From contig CADCDO010000038.1 in assembly GCA_902800345.1 (NCBI GenBank), positions 1 through 64,000 on the forward strand: a stretch of DNA of 64,000 nt, in the 5' to 3' direction. A model generated the notes under the pieces. That model was not told where the DNA came from, did not search any database, and saw nothing but the letters and a program-made list of their open reading frames with translations. Position 1 is the first letter of the stretch. Every line of letters starts with the position of its first letter. Of this stretch, positions 17,364 to 25,669 are shown one piece after another. Source of the DNA: Fibrobacter succinogenes (GTDB lineage Bacteria; Fibrobacterota; Fibrobacteria; Fibrobacterales; Fibrobacteraceae). Both the position numbers and the translations under genes were made by a program.

Positions 17364-18185
17364 TCAGTCTCCTTTTTTTTTGCTCAACGGAAAGAGCTGC
17401 AAATTCAATCGATAAACGCAATCGTACGATTCCACTTCAGATACGATGGACGCTACCCTTTTGCGGAACGCATCAAGTTCCAAGGCAATCCGTTCATACG
17501 CACGGCGGTCAAGACCCATCGTCATCCCCGAAATATGACGTTCGTCTCTCGAAAAATTATCCAGGGCATCGACAGCAAGACCCGCATACTGCTTTTGCAT
17601 ATTGACGACCGTAGCCGACACCACCTCGCGGGAACTAGAAACGCCTTTACTTGTTTGTTTATAATTCCCGTTTTCGTCTTTTTTCAGAAGTCCCAAAGAT
17701 TCCTGAAGCTCCAAAGATTCTCGTGCCTCGGATGCAGAAATCGGCGGAATAAGCGCATGGCCAAGTTCAAGTGGAGTCGCCCCCGCCATGATCGGCGCAA
17801 GTTCCCTCAACGCCGGATTTGCCCACGACGAGAAATAAGCAAACGATTTCGCTTCCAAAAATTCAACATGATGTTCTCCGGCAATAGACAACATCCGTTC
17901 AAACGCCAAACGACGTTTATCCGAACTTGGAGAATCGCAGAACACGACCATCAAGCGAAAATAATCGGCATGCGGTCCTGACAGGTTCATCGCCGGCAAA
18001 ATTTTTTCGACAGCAACCTTCGACAAACGCGTCTTACCGTCACACACAAGTTTCAAAAAGCCCGACGAAGAAAACCCCGACAGTTTTGCAAACTCGCGCC
18101 ACGTAAACGCGGAACATCTTTTACGGCTTTCGTAAAAGTCTCGCATATATTCGCGGTAATCTCGGTATTCAAAAATCGTTTTCAT
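17364..18185 (-). CDS. TIGR02147/DUF4423 family protein, probable transcriptional regulator (copy 1)
   Basis: A 273-residue cytoplasmic protein of the TIGR02147 family, abundant in Fibrobacter and also found in bdellovibrios. The N-terminus (FEYRDYREYMRDFYESRK, TWREFAKLSGFSSSGFLKLV, then KTRLSKVAVEKILPAM) is helix-turn-helix-like. The C-terminal half (SGMTMGLDRRAYERI, VYRLNLQLFPLSKK) is the DUF4423 signature. Regulator function is inferred from fold and context. ATG at 18185; an upstream extension is AT-rich and non-coding in character. About 35-40% identical by eye to the 23652 protein. A GAAAC-N5-GTTTC palindrome lies ~140 bases upstream. Confidence 0.8.
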   Translation of the reverse strand: MKTIFEYRDYREYMRDFYESRKRCSAFTWREFAKLSGFSSSGFLKLVCDGKTRLSKVAVEKILPAMNLSGPHADYFRLMVVFCDSPSSDKRRLAFERMLSIAGEHHVEFLEAKSFAYFSSWANPALRELAPIMAGATPLELGHALIPPISASEARESLELQESLGLLKKDENGNYKQTSKGVSSSREVVSATVVNMQKQYAGLAVDALDNFSRDERHISGMTMGLDRRAYERIALELDAFRKRVASIVSEVESYDCVYRLNLQLFPLSKKKGD

Positions 18186-18370
18186 TTTTTCACTTCGAAC
18201 GTTTTCAATAAAAAAAATAGAATCAACTTTCAAAAAAAGCAATAGAGATGAAACAAAATCACTTAATTTTTTACAAAAACATCATTTTTTATTAATTATT
18301 TCAAATTTTTATTCACGTATAAGAAACAACGTGTTTCATATAATATTTTCAACAAGAACGGAAACAGAAA
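18186..18370. promoter_or_regulatory. AT-rich upstream region with GAAAC-AACGT-GTTTC palindrome
   Basis: Very AT-rich. It contains GAAAC-AACGT-GTTTC at 18323-18337 immediately followed by ATATAATATT. The same palindrome-plus-AT arrangement occurs at 36188-36202 upstream of the lipoprotein cluster. Candidate operator; inferred. Confidence 0.4.
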
Positions 18371-18398
18371 AACGCACCCCGTAAGGAGTGCGTTTTTT
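18371..18398 (-). terminator. bidirectional-looking terminator of the 18443 lipoprotein gene
   Basis: AACGCACCCC-GTAA-GGAGTGCGTT, a 10-bp stem with one mismatch, flanked by A- and T-runs on both sides. Confidence 0.75.
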
Positions 18399-18442
18399 GT
18401 TTCCAAGGAGTTCATTCAGCTACAAAAACATAACGGAAGTTT

Positions 18443-19960
18443 TTACAGTTCCCAGTTCGGGACTTTCGAGTAGGTCACACCTACGATTCTATACACGACT
18501 GATCCGAATTTTACATACTTGGCACCCGTCTTATCGAGGTCTATGATAATCTTGTGCGTTTGGAACGTGCAAAGGCATTCGGTAACGTTGCCCGTGTCAT
18601 AGTAATCCAAGAACAACGTATCACCGACAACCTTTTGGGAAATCTTTGCATCGATATCGCAATAATCCTTCACATGGTCTATTTCCATAAGAGACCTTCC
18701 GTCTTGATAAATTATCAAAGTAGCTTCGGGATTCGCACTAGGAGCGGTTTCGGTTTCCATGCACTTACCACGGGTGTATCCATCACGATCGAGGATATTC
18801 GAACTTACATAGTATTTCATTTCGTCGTACTTGACGATGCGCATTTTGTTGAATGCATTTTTGCCATCACCGATAACTAGAACTTTAGCGTCTTTGAAAG
18901 CGGCGTCCGCCTTGACTTTGAACGTGAGGCGCGTCGGGCAAATGCAATCATCGTTCTGATTATTCGCAAGGGCCACATTCGGTTTTACGATAACGGTATC
19001 GCCGGACGTAGAGACATCTAGACTTACGAAGCTAGCGCTGCAAGCGAACCTGGCCCTTTCAAGAATAAACGTCACGGAATCCGAGCCAGGTTCCATGTAT
19101 GCCACAGGCGGAATCGCATAGTCGCCTATACCTTCGTTCAAATCGAACCTGTTTTCGGACGGATCCCTTTCGATACAATAGCCCGCAACATCCGTCACGA
19201 CTTGATGAGCAGGGGCAACAACCGCCGAAGAAGACGATGCAACTGTTGCGCTAGATCGAGGTTCTTCAGATGAAGACGACGCTACAATGTAATGCAATTC
19301 TGGCGCAGGAATGACCTCGTTGTGTTCAAAGGACACATACTGAATATAAGTCCCCCCTTCTTCAAACCCAAACGAAACTTCGGCAGCACAAGAACATCCA
19401 TACAAAAAACCCTTACTTCTAGACACCCTCGCATAGAGCGTATCGCCGGAAACCAAATAGGCAAAACTGGCCACCGATTTATCACCAGAATTTAGGCCAG
19501 ACATGAACGACTCGGCCTGTTTCTTATCGCAAGGAATTTCAAAGTAAGAGCCCTTGAGTGTAAGAACCGGGATTCCCGCCGGGGTATAAAACTTGTACGC
19601 CGAAGCGGGAGCAACATCAGACGATTTAGAAAGGGGATCATCAACGTAAACAACATCATCAACGCAAGTCGCAAGGAATGGTATTGATTGCGGCGTAACG
19701 CTTTCGCTCGAAGCAGGCGCTGTCGCAGATGACGATTCCACGGACGCACTGGACGCGGGTTTCGCAGCGCTAGACTCAGGGGCCAGCGTGCTAGAAGTTG
19801 GGACCATTTCGCTTGAAGCCGGGAGAGTCGCGGACGACGATTCCGCAACCGCAGAACTTTCCCCATTTCCCGTAGCAGGCAAAGCACTCGATACAGGGTC
19901 TTCGACGCACGCCAACAACGCAAGCGAAAACGCCGCCGTGCAAACAACCAACTTATTCAT
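18443..19960 (-). CDS. lipoprotein with Ser/Ala-rich linker and three SGDT-CxC modules
   Basis: A 505-residue lipoprotein (lipobox LALLAC). A low-complexity Ser/Ala/Pro linker of ~80 residues (repeated SSATxPASS) tethers a body with three copies of one unrecognised module: (S/V)GDT(L/V)-x(12-16)-C-x-C, then a beta-rich stretch ending in YVxF-like strands. The copies read SGDTLYARVS...CSC, SGDTVIVKPN...CICPTRLTFKVK and VGDTLFLDYY...CLCTFQ. A second Ser linker separates copies 1 and 2. Neighbours 20245 and 21727 share the module. Strong AAAAGGAG site. Surface-exposed role inferred, molecular function unknown. Confidence 0.75.
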   Translation of the reverse strand: MNKLVVCTAAFSLALLACVEDPVSSALPATGNGESSAVAESSSATLPASSEMVPTSSTLAPESSAAKPASSASVESSSATAPASSESVTPQSIPFLATCVDDVVYVDDPLSKSSDVAPASAYKFYTPAGIPVLTLKGSYFEIPCDKKQAESFMSGLNSGDKSVASFAYLVSGDTLYARVSRSKGFLYGCSCAAEVSFGFEEGGTYIQYVSFEHNEVIPAPELHYIVASSSSEEPRSSATVASSSSAVVAPAHQVVTDVAGYCIERDPSENRFDLNEGIGDYAIPPVAYMEPGSDSVTFILERARFACSASFVSLDVSTSGDTVIVKPNVALANNQNDDCICPTRLTFKVKADAAFKDAKVLVIGDGKNAFNKMRIVKYDEMKYYVSSNILDRDGYTRGKCMETETAPSANPEATLIIYQDGRSLMEIDHVKDYCDIDAKISQKVVGDTLFLDYYDTGNVTECLCTFQTHKIIIDLDKTGAKYVKFGSVVYRIVGVTYSKVPNWEL

Positions 19961-20244
19961 AACTTCATCTCCTTTTTATAAAATTTCAATTTATTTACAA
20001 CTATTTCTAACAAGGTCAAAAAATCAAATTTATTCATAACTTATACACAAGCATCAGCGAGAATGTTCATCCAATAATTCATAGGACAATGGAAATACGT
20101 CGAGAGAATGGAAGCGTCGGCCAAGGATAGGGAGGGTGCAGGGAGGGGCCCGTGCGGCCTTCGCAACTCTGAGCTGGGGCCCCGCCCGCATGACGTACTT
20201 TTAGCATTCAAAAAACGAGTTTTAGCGTCCAGCCCACTAGCGTT
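19961..20244. other. intergenic region with a GC-rich structured island
   Basis: The AT-rich flanks enclose a GC-rich stretch at about 20110-20195. GGGAGGGGCCC (20141-20151) can pair with GGGGCCCCGCCC (20175-20186) with one mismatch, enclosing a smaller TGCG-GCCTT-CGCA hairpin. No ORF. It could be a structured RNA or a mobile-element remnant; I cannot name it. Confidence 0.45.
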
Positions 20245-21702
20245 TTAATCTACAATCAAAGGTTCAACTTTAAACAGCGTTCCTTTGAACGACAGATATT
20301 CGACATCCTCATTTCCTCGAGCCACACGAATCTGATGGTATTCGATATTGCATGTACATTCAGTCACGTCCGTATTGTAGTAATCGACAAACAACGTATC
20401 ACCATTCCGTTTTTGAGCAATCGTCGTTTTTTCAATGGAGCAAAAGTCCTGCACATCAAACACTTCGATATAGGGTTCCCTTTCAGGATGGTACACCAAA
20501 GAGGCCAAAGGAAGCGTTGCAGCATCTGATTTTTGGCTCGTTTCCTTGGACTCGCGGCACTCGCCACGACTAATGCCATATTCGAGTACGACTTTATTTT
20601 CATTTTCCGCACCATAGGCACCATTCATCAAAAGGTATGTCGATCTTTCATTATGATTGAACATCAAATACTTAGTCTCTCGAATTTGGCTATTCGTCTT
20701 GATTTTAAACGAGAGTCTTGTGGGGCAGACGCAATTAGTTGCAAACAAAGCACTCGGATTTATCGGATCAACGTATAAAGTATCCCCAGATACCAAAATG
20801 TCTAAATCTCCTACGGTCACGCCACAACCAACAACAACTTTATCAATCACAATCGTCATAAAATTGTCATCGCCCACATACTTCCTTGCAACAGAAGAAG
20901 TTTTGCTAGAATTTTCCAGTTCATCTAGACGAACAATGAGGTCTGACAAGTCATTCGCCGAAACGTTCGTATCGACAACAACGGCATCACTGGAATTTTT
21001 ATTGCATGCGGCAACAATGTCGCTTGCCACTTGATGTTCGTCGCAGAATTCACCTGGCAAGCACGAAACCGAAGCATCACTCGAAGAGGACTTAACGCTT
21101 GACGAAGATTCCGGAAGCGGATCCGCCACGATTTCATAGACTTTCCCATAACGGACATACTTCGCGTTCATATCAATCACATCTAGTGCAATCCGAAAAT
21201 CATAGAGGCACCTGCAACTCGTCGGAAGAGCTCGCTCCATATTTTTCACGATAACCAAAGTATCTCCCGAACGTTCTTTAGAGTACGTCACTTCGCCATA
21301 ATAACCGCAATAATCGTCAACATCGGGAAGCACGACATGAGTGCCGGCAGAATCATTAACGAGATACGCTTTGCGCGTTTCGCCAGCCGAACCATCTTTC
21401 GCAAGAACGTTGAGAGCATTTCTCTTGCACGATCCTAGTTGAAATGCATTTCGGGATGCACCGCTCTGCCCCTTGCCAGAATCGGAGGAACTCGAAATGA
21501 GTTGGTCGGGTTGGCTGCTCGAACTTTTGTCGGAACCGGCAGAACTCGAATTGAACTGGTCAGAATCGCTGCTCGTGATTTCGCCGCCGCCAAGAACCGG
21601 TGACGTTGCGGAAGCATCGTCGCTACATGCGAGCATCGAAAGCGAGAGCGCCACAGAGAACACCGCTGGAACAGCTGCCATAAATAACGCAGACTTTTTC
21701 AT
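20245..21702 (-). CDS. lipoprotein with Ser-rich linker and three SGDT-CxC modules
   Basis: A 485-residue lipoprotein (lipobox LSMLAC) with a Ser-rich linker containing repeated Q/SSSS(A/D)S units. Three SGDT-CxC modules: SGDTLVIVKN...CRCLYDF, SGDTLYVDPI...CVCPTRLSFKIK and NGDTLFVDYYN...CTCNIEY. The third matches the third module of the 18443 protein (GDTLFxDYY), so domain order is conserved between paralogues. A second Ser linker (ESSSSVKSSSSD) lies between modules 1 and 2. AAAGGGGG site before the ATG. Encoded 24 bases after the 21727 gene, so probably co-transcribed. Confidence 0.75.
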   Translation of the reverse strand: MKKSALFMAAVPAVFSVALSLSMLACSDDASATSPVLGGGEITSSDSDQFNSSSAGSDKSSSSQPDQLISSSSDSGKGQSGASRNAFQLGSCKRNALNVLAKDGSAGETRKAYLVNDSAGTHVVLPDVDDYCGYYGEVTYSKERSGDTLVIVKNMERALPTSCRCLYDFRIALDVIDMNAKYVRYGKVYEIVADPLPESSSSVKSSSSDASVSCLPGEFCDEHQVASDIVAACNKNSSDAVVVDTNVSANDLSDLIVRLDELENSSKTSSVARKYVGDDNFMTIVIDKVVVGCGVTVGDLDILVSGDTLYVDPINPSALFATNCVCPTRLSFKIKTNSQIRETKYLMFNHNERSTYLLMNGAYGAENENKVVLEYGISRGECRESKETSQKSDAATLPLASLVYHPEREPYIEVFDVQDFCSIEKTTIAQKRNGDTLFVDYYNTDVTECTCNIEYHQIRVARGNEDVEYLSFKGTLFKVEPLIVD

Positions 21703-21726
21703 GATAAACCCCCTTTAAAAAGGTTT

Positions 21727-22881
21727 TTATTCTTTAATTTTTAAAATTTGAATTTGTCCAATTCCATCAAAGTTGATAAAACGTGCATTCGCAAAACCGT
21801 TCTCGTTCTTTATATCAAACGAAATACGCGACGGGCACAGGCAATTGACAATCGGGCTGGAGGGATCCTCTTTAATACTTGCAAAAATCGTGTTGCCACC
21901 AGTCGAAGCGACACTGACACTTTCAATAATCACGCCGCATGACAGATAAATTCCATCAACATCAATCTTGATAAAACCGTTATCCAGGATCTTCATCGTG
22001 GCAATCGGAGCATTTTTTTCAGAAGACGTGGTATCATCGACAAGATTGACTTCTATGGTAGATGCGACACTACGCAGTGTATTTTCCATAACGCCGTTAT
22101 TGTTGCACTTCGCAGAAACATTCGAAATAACCTGAACATGCGATACCGGGTCACTTCCCCATATTTCAGAATCGAGAATCGGCGCGGTATGGTCGTTTTC
22201 AGGAACAGGTCCTGTGCGCACCGTGACAAAATTTGGTTTGGAATAAACAGAATCTGTTTTTACTTTGAACAAAAACTGATAGTCGCAAAGGCACCGTTGA
22301 GCATTGGAACGATCAAAGGCTGCATTGACCACAAGCGTATCGCCCGATGTCGTAATTTCCAAGCTGTCAAGAACCCAGCCGCAAGTTAGCTGAACATCCC
22401 TAATCAAAAATTCTGTGGAATCGGAGCCGACTGTACGGATAGCACGCATGTTTGGCTTTTCCGCTGGCCTGAACCCCGCATCTTGCGATGCTTCGAAATT
22501 TTGTAGCGTACCACACTGGCCAACGGCATTCTTTATCACCAAGCGGGCCCCGTCTGTAACCGGCGGCAACGAATCTGCTGTAGGCGTTACCGACGATGAC
22601 GAAATGGCCTTTGCGCTAGAAGCTGGGGCGTCCGCGCTCGATGTAGGAACGGTTGCGCTAGAGGCCGGAGCATCCGCGCTCGACACTGGAACAGTTTCAC
22701 TCGATTTAGGAACCGCAGCGCTCGATTCAGGGATAGTCGTCGCCGATGACGATTCAAGAACCGTCACCGACGAGACCCCTCCTCCTGACATTTGTAAACC
22801 GGACGCAACAGGAGACGAGTCGTCGCTGCATGCCAACAGCACAAACGACAGCGCCGCACCAGTAATAAGTAACTTATTCAT
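21727..22881 (-). CDS. lipoprotein with Ser/Ala/Pro linker and two SGDT-CxC modules
   Basis: A 384-residue lipoprotein (leader to SFVLLAC) with a long linker of repeated (V/A)P(A/T)SSA units. Two modules follow: SGDTLVVNAA...CLCDYQFLFKVK and the variant TGGNTIFASI...CLCPSRISFDIK. Between them is DSTEFLIRDVQLTCGW, similar to DSVTFILERARFACSA in the 18443 protein and DNFMTIVIDKVVVGCG in the 20245 protein, so an accessory strand pair also belongs to the repeat. AGAGGAGAC site. Likely part of the transcript starting at the 23652 regulator. Confidence 0.75.
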   Translation of the reverse strand: MNKLLITGAALSFVLLACSDDSSPVASGLQMSGGGVSSVTVLESSSATTIPESSAAVPKSSETVPVSSADAPASSATVPTSSADAPASSAKAISSSSVTPTADSLPPVTDGARLVIKNAVGQCGTLQNFEASQDAGFRPAEKPNMRAIRTVGSDSTEFLIRDVQLTCGWVLDSLEITTSGDTLVVNAAFDRSNAQRCLCDYQFLFKVKTDSVYSKPNFVTVRTGPVPENDHTAPILDSEIWGSDPVSHVQVISNVSAKCNNNGVMENTLRSVASTIEVNLVDDTTSSEKNAPIATMKILDNGFIKIDVDGIYLSCGVIIESVSVASTGGNTIFASIKEDPSSPIVNCLCPSRISFDIKNENGFANARFINFDGIGQIQILKIKE

Positions 22882-22927
22882 AAAAGTCTCCTCTTCGTGA
22901 ACCTAATCAATTCATTTAAAAGCCCTG

Positions 22928-23659
22928 CTACCACTGTCCTTGAAGATATAGCGAAGCATTCAGATAATCGCTATTACAGTTGCTATCGACTTCATTCATG
23001 AAATCGGCAATCAACGATTCAAATTCCACGGATTCGTCTGTATAAGAGCACAGTGCATCCATGTTTCCATTACTGTTGCACGATTCTAGCAGAAGCACTT
23101 CCGCCCCGTTCTTGGACTCGCATGATTTCTTAAAGTCCATGAACACGCGTTCGCAATTGTCACCCAGATTTTTAAGCAACATCAATTTTTTCACATTTCT
23201 ATCAGAAATGAGTCTCACCTTCAAGGTATAACTTTTTCCTTCATCTGCACAATACGAAACAGCTCCTTTTTCGGTTTCATAAATAGTCGTATTCACAGCA
23301 AAATTTGATTCACCCTTAGGATTGACAATAATTAAATTCCCTTCTTTTTCTTTACCAGAAAAGGCGAAATACTGATAAGCCATTTTATTATTAAAAACGT
23401 CCGGATCAACATCATTTTTGCTACCGCTATCCGAACTGGACAAACTCACACTTACACTAGACATCGGAACACTTCTAGCCGACGAAGATACTTTATCTTT
23501 CGTAATACTGCTCGACGAAAGAGGTTCGTTTACGTCCGATTCTTCGATTGAAGAACTGAAGCCTTCTGCAAATGTATTCGGATCGATGGTTCCCCCGTCA
23601 GCACACGCACCCAACAGCGATAAAATAAAACCTATAGCTAAAGTGTAACCTTTACGCAT
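22928..23659 (-). CDS. lipoprotein coupled to a TIGR02147 regulator
   Basis: A 243-residue lipoprotein (MRKGYTLAIGFILSLLGAC) with a Ser-rich linker (SSSSITKDKVSSSARS, then SVSVSLSSSDSG) and a Cys-containing globular part that I do not recognise. The ATG at 23659, preceded by GGGGGCAAAC, overlaps the regulator's stop by 8 bases, indicating translational coupling. It shares no clear SGDT module with its downstream neighbours. A 46-base gap to the 21727 gene suggests one operon. Confidence 0.7.
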   Translation of the reverse strand: MRKGYTLAIGFILSLLGACADGGTIDPNTFAEGFSSSIEESDVNEPLSSSSITKDKVSSSARSVPMSSVSVSLSSSDSGSKNDVDPDVFNNKMAYQYFAFSGKEKEGNLIIVNPKGESNFAVNTTIYETEKGAVSYCADEGKSYTLKVRLISDRNVKKLMLLKNLGDNCERVFMDFKKSCESKNGAEVLLLESCNSNGNMDALCSYTDESVEFESLIADFMNEVDSNCNSDYLNASLYLQGQW

Positions 23660-24485
23660 GTTTGCCCCCATTTATCTTATCGGTCATCGGGAAAAACTGA
23701 AAATTGATTCGACAAACCTGATTGACATTTTTATACGCATTCGCTATCGCAAGAACCTTTTTGCGGCAAGCATTGATTTCATCGACAATCTTGTTATACG
23801 ATTCATCGTTTACGCTAAACGTAATCCCCGTAAAGTAACGTTCCCGCGAAGAATAACGGTCAACAGCGCGCGACGCCATATTCGCCATTTCCCTGTGCAT
23901 GGAACGTATAGCAACAGGCATGGCCTCCTTGGAGCCGACCACAGTTTTTTCCGTTTGCGAATAAACTTTTTCACCATCCTTTTTCAAAAAACCAGACTTT
24001 ACAAGGAACTCGAGAACGTCGCGAATTTCATCGGCAGAGACATACTCCTTACATTCTTCGGCAATATCATGGGGACACGCTCCGGGCATCATCGGGGCCA
24101 GTTCACGCACCACTGGATACTTCCACGATTCGTAATACTGGATTGCTTCGCCATCGATAACGCGCACTTTGTGATCTACAGCAATCTTCTCCATTTCAAA
24201 AAGGGCAGCCTTCTTGACGGAATCTCTATCGGCGTTACAAAATTCAACAAGCAGTCTAAAATAATCTTCTTCATAGCAAACAAGATCCATGGCCCTCGCT
24301 ACTTGAATCGCCTTGATTTTACTCAGTTTGCTCTGTCCCATGCACACAAGCTTTATAAAATTCGGCGAGGAAAATCCGGCCCGTCTGCTAAATTCTCGCC
24401 ACGAGAACGCTCCCAGTCGTTTGCGTTCATCGTAGTAATCCTGCATATACAGGTGATAATCCTTATATTCTAGTATCGATTTCAT
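23652..24485 (-). CDS. TIGR02147/DUF4423 family protein, probable transcriptional regulator (copy 2)
   Basis: A 277-residue paralogue of the 17364 protein, with the same N-terminal LEYKDYHLYMQDYYDERK, FSWREFSRRAGFSSPNFIKL (helix-turn-helix-like) and C-terminal GITFSVNDESYNKI...VCRINFQFFPMTDK. It is first in the operon 23652-22928-21727-20245 by spacing. An ATTATAC-AAACC-GTATAAT palindrome lies ~115 bases upstream (24600-24618). DNA binding and autoregulation are inferred. Confidence 0.8.
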   Translation of the reverse strand: MKSILEYKDYHLYMQDYYDERKRLGAFSWREFSRRAGFSSPNFIKLVCMGQSKLSKIKAIQVARAMDLVCYEEDYFRLLVEFCNADRDSVKKAALFEMEKIAVDHKVRVIDGEAIQYYESWKYPVVRELAPMMPGACPHDIAEECKEYVSADEIRDVLEFLVKSGFLKKDGEKVYSQTEKTVVGSKEAMPVAIRSMHREMANMASRAVDRYSSRERYFTGITFSVNDESYNKIVDEINACRKKVLAIANAYKNVNQVCRINFQFFPMTDKINGGKHA

Positions 24486-24712
24486 ATCTATAAATTACAG
24501 TTTTTTTCAGGCTTCGTCAACACCCACATTATACAAAAATCAAGTTTTTTGCAGAAATCATGCGTTTTTTAAACTCTTTTTTATCGATAATTTTCCCAAA
24601 TTATACAAACCGTATAATACGCAGTTTTTGGGGTTAGAACTTAGAGCCTAGTTAGTAGTGCATAGACTCCCCCTAGCCCAAAAAGTCCCTTCTTTCTATA
24701 TTTGCTTGCACT
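24486..24712. promoter_or_regulatory. divergent promoter region with ATTATAC-AAACC-GTATAAT palindrome
   Basis: Between a divergent TIGR02147 gene and purC. It contains the perfect 7-bp palindrome at 24600-24618, another ATTATACAAA half at 24528-24537, and TTAGAAC/TTAGAGC/CTAGTTA heptads (about 24637-24660). TATATT at 24697-24702 is the likely purC -10 box, only 10 bases from its ATG. Confidence 0.45.
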
Positions 24713-25545
24713 ATGAGCTTAAAATTTGATACTCCCATTACCGAAGTTCCGCTGTTCCACCAGGGTAAAGTACGCGACATGTACGACCTGGGCGACAGCT
24801 TCCTGATGATCCCTGGTAAGGGCAAAATCCTCAACCAGCTTTCGCTGTTCTGGTTCAAGCACCTTGGCATGAAGAACCACCTCATCACCGCCGACGTGAA
24901 CGAATACCCGGCAGTCTTGAAGAAGCACGCCGACTACCTCCGCGGCCGTTCCATGATCGTCAAAAAGGCCCACCGCCATTCCGTGGAATGCATCGTGCGC
25001 GGCTACATCGTGGGTTCCGGCTGGAAGGACTACCAGAAGACCGGCAAAATCTGCGGTCATGTCCTCCCGGAAGGCCTGCAACTCTGCCAAAAGCTCGAAA
25101 AGCCGCTCTACACGCCGAGCACCAAGCCCGACGTTGGCCACGACGAAAACATCAGCTTCGAACAGACTTTCGATATCGTTGGCGAAAAGCAACCACACTC
25201 CGTGACATGTCTTTGGACATCTACACGAAGGCCCGCGACTACGCTGCAAGCAAGGGCATCATCCTTGCCGACACCAAGTTCGAATTCGGTGAAATCGATG
25301 GTGAAACCATCCTCATCGACGAAGTGCTCACGCCGGACTCCAGCCGTTACTGGCCCTCCGACAAGTACCAGGTAGGCAAGAACCAGGAAAGTTTCGACAA
25401 GCAGTACGTTCGTGACTGGCTCGAAACTCTCGACTGGGGCAAGACCTATCCGGGTCCGGAAATTCCGGCAGACGTCGTGAAGAACACGCTCGCCAAGTAC
25501 GAAGAAATCTTCGTGCGCCTCACCGGCAAGCAGCCGGAACTGTAA
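24713..25545 (+). CDS. purC: phosphoribosylaminoimidazole-succinocarboxamide synthase, frameshifted
   Basis: PurC (SAICAR synthetase) of purine biosynthesis, which joins CAIR and aspartate. Codons from 24713 encode [47 protein letters not shown] and [14 protein letters not shown]; from ~25193 the conserved sequence continues one frame over ([61 protein letters not shown]). Restoring one base after 25192 (CAA-GCC in place of CAA-CC) gives an intact 277-residue enzyme of the longer PurC type. Nothing else is degraded, so a sequence error is the likeliest cause. No Shine-Dalgarno; possibly leaderless. Confidence 0.92.
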
Positions 25546-25548
25546 GAG

Positions 25549-25605
25549 GTCGTGCCTACGGCACTCTGAGGCTTGGGTTCGGTCCTTACGGACCTTTGAG
25601 GTTTA
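25549..25605. repeat. two variable-stem palindromes with CTTTGAGG-type flank
   Basis: GTGCC-TAC-GGCAC (25552-25564) followed by TCTGAGG, and GGTCC-TTAC-GGACC (25581-25594) followed by TTTGAGG. Same design as the elements at 1157-1200, 59038-59050 and 60464-60476. Confidence 0.6.
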
Positions 25606-25613
25606 AGCAAAAG

Positions 25614-25640
25614 AACCTGGTGAAAGCCAGGTTTTTTTTT
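25614..25640 (+). terminator. rho-independent terminator of purC
   Basis: AACCTGG, a 6-base loop, CCAGGTT and a run of T. Confidence 0.9.
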
Positions 25641-25669
25641 GCGAAGCCTAAAATTCGATAGAGAGCGCC

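Noticed and set aside
25185..25200. Programmed frameshift in purC
   Set aside because: No slippery heptamer, stop-proximal signal or downstream structure at the break, and purC is not known to use recoding.
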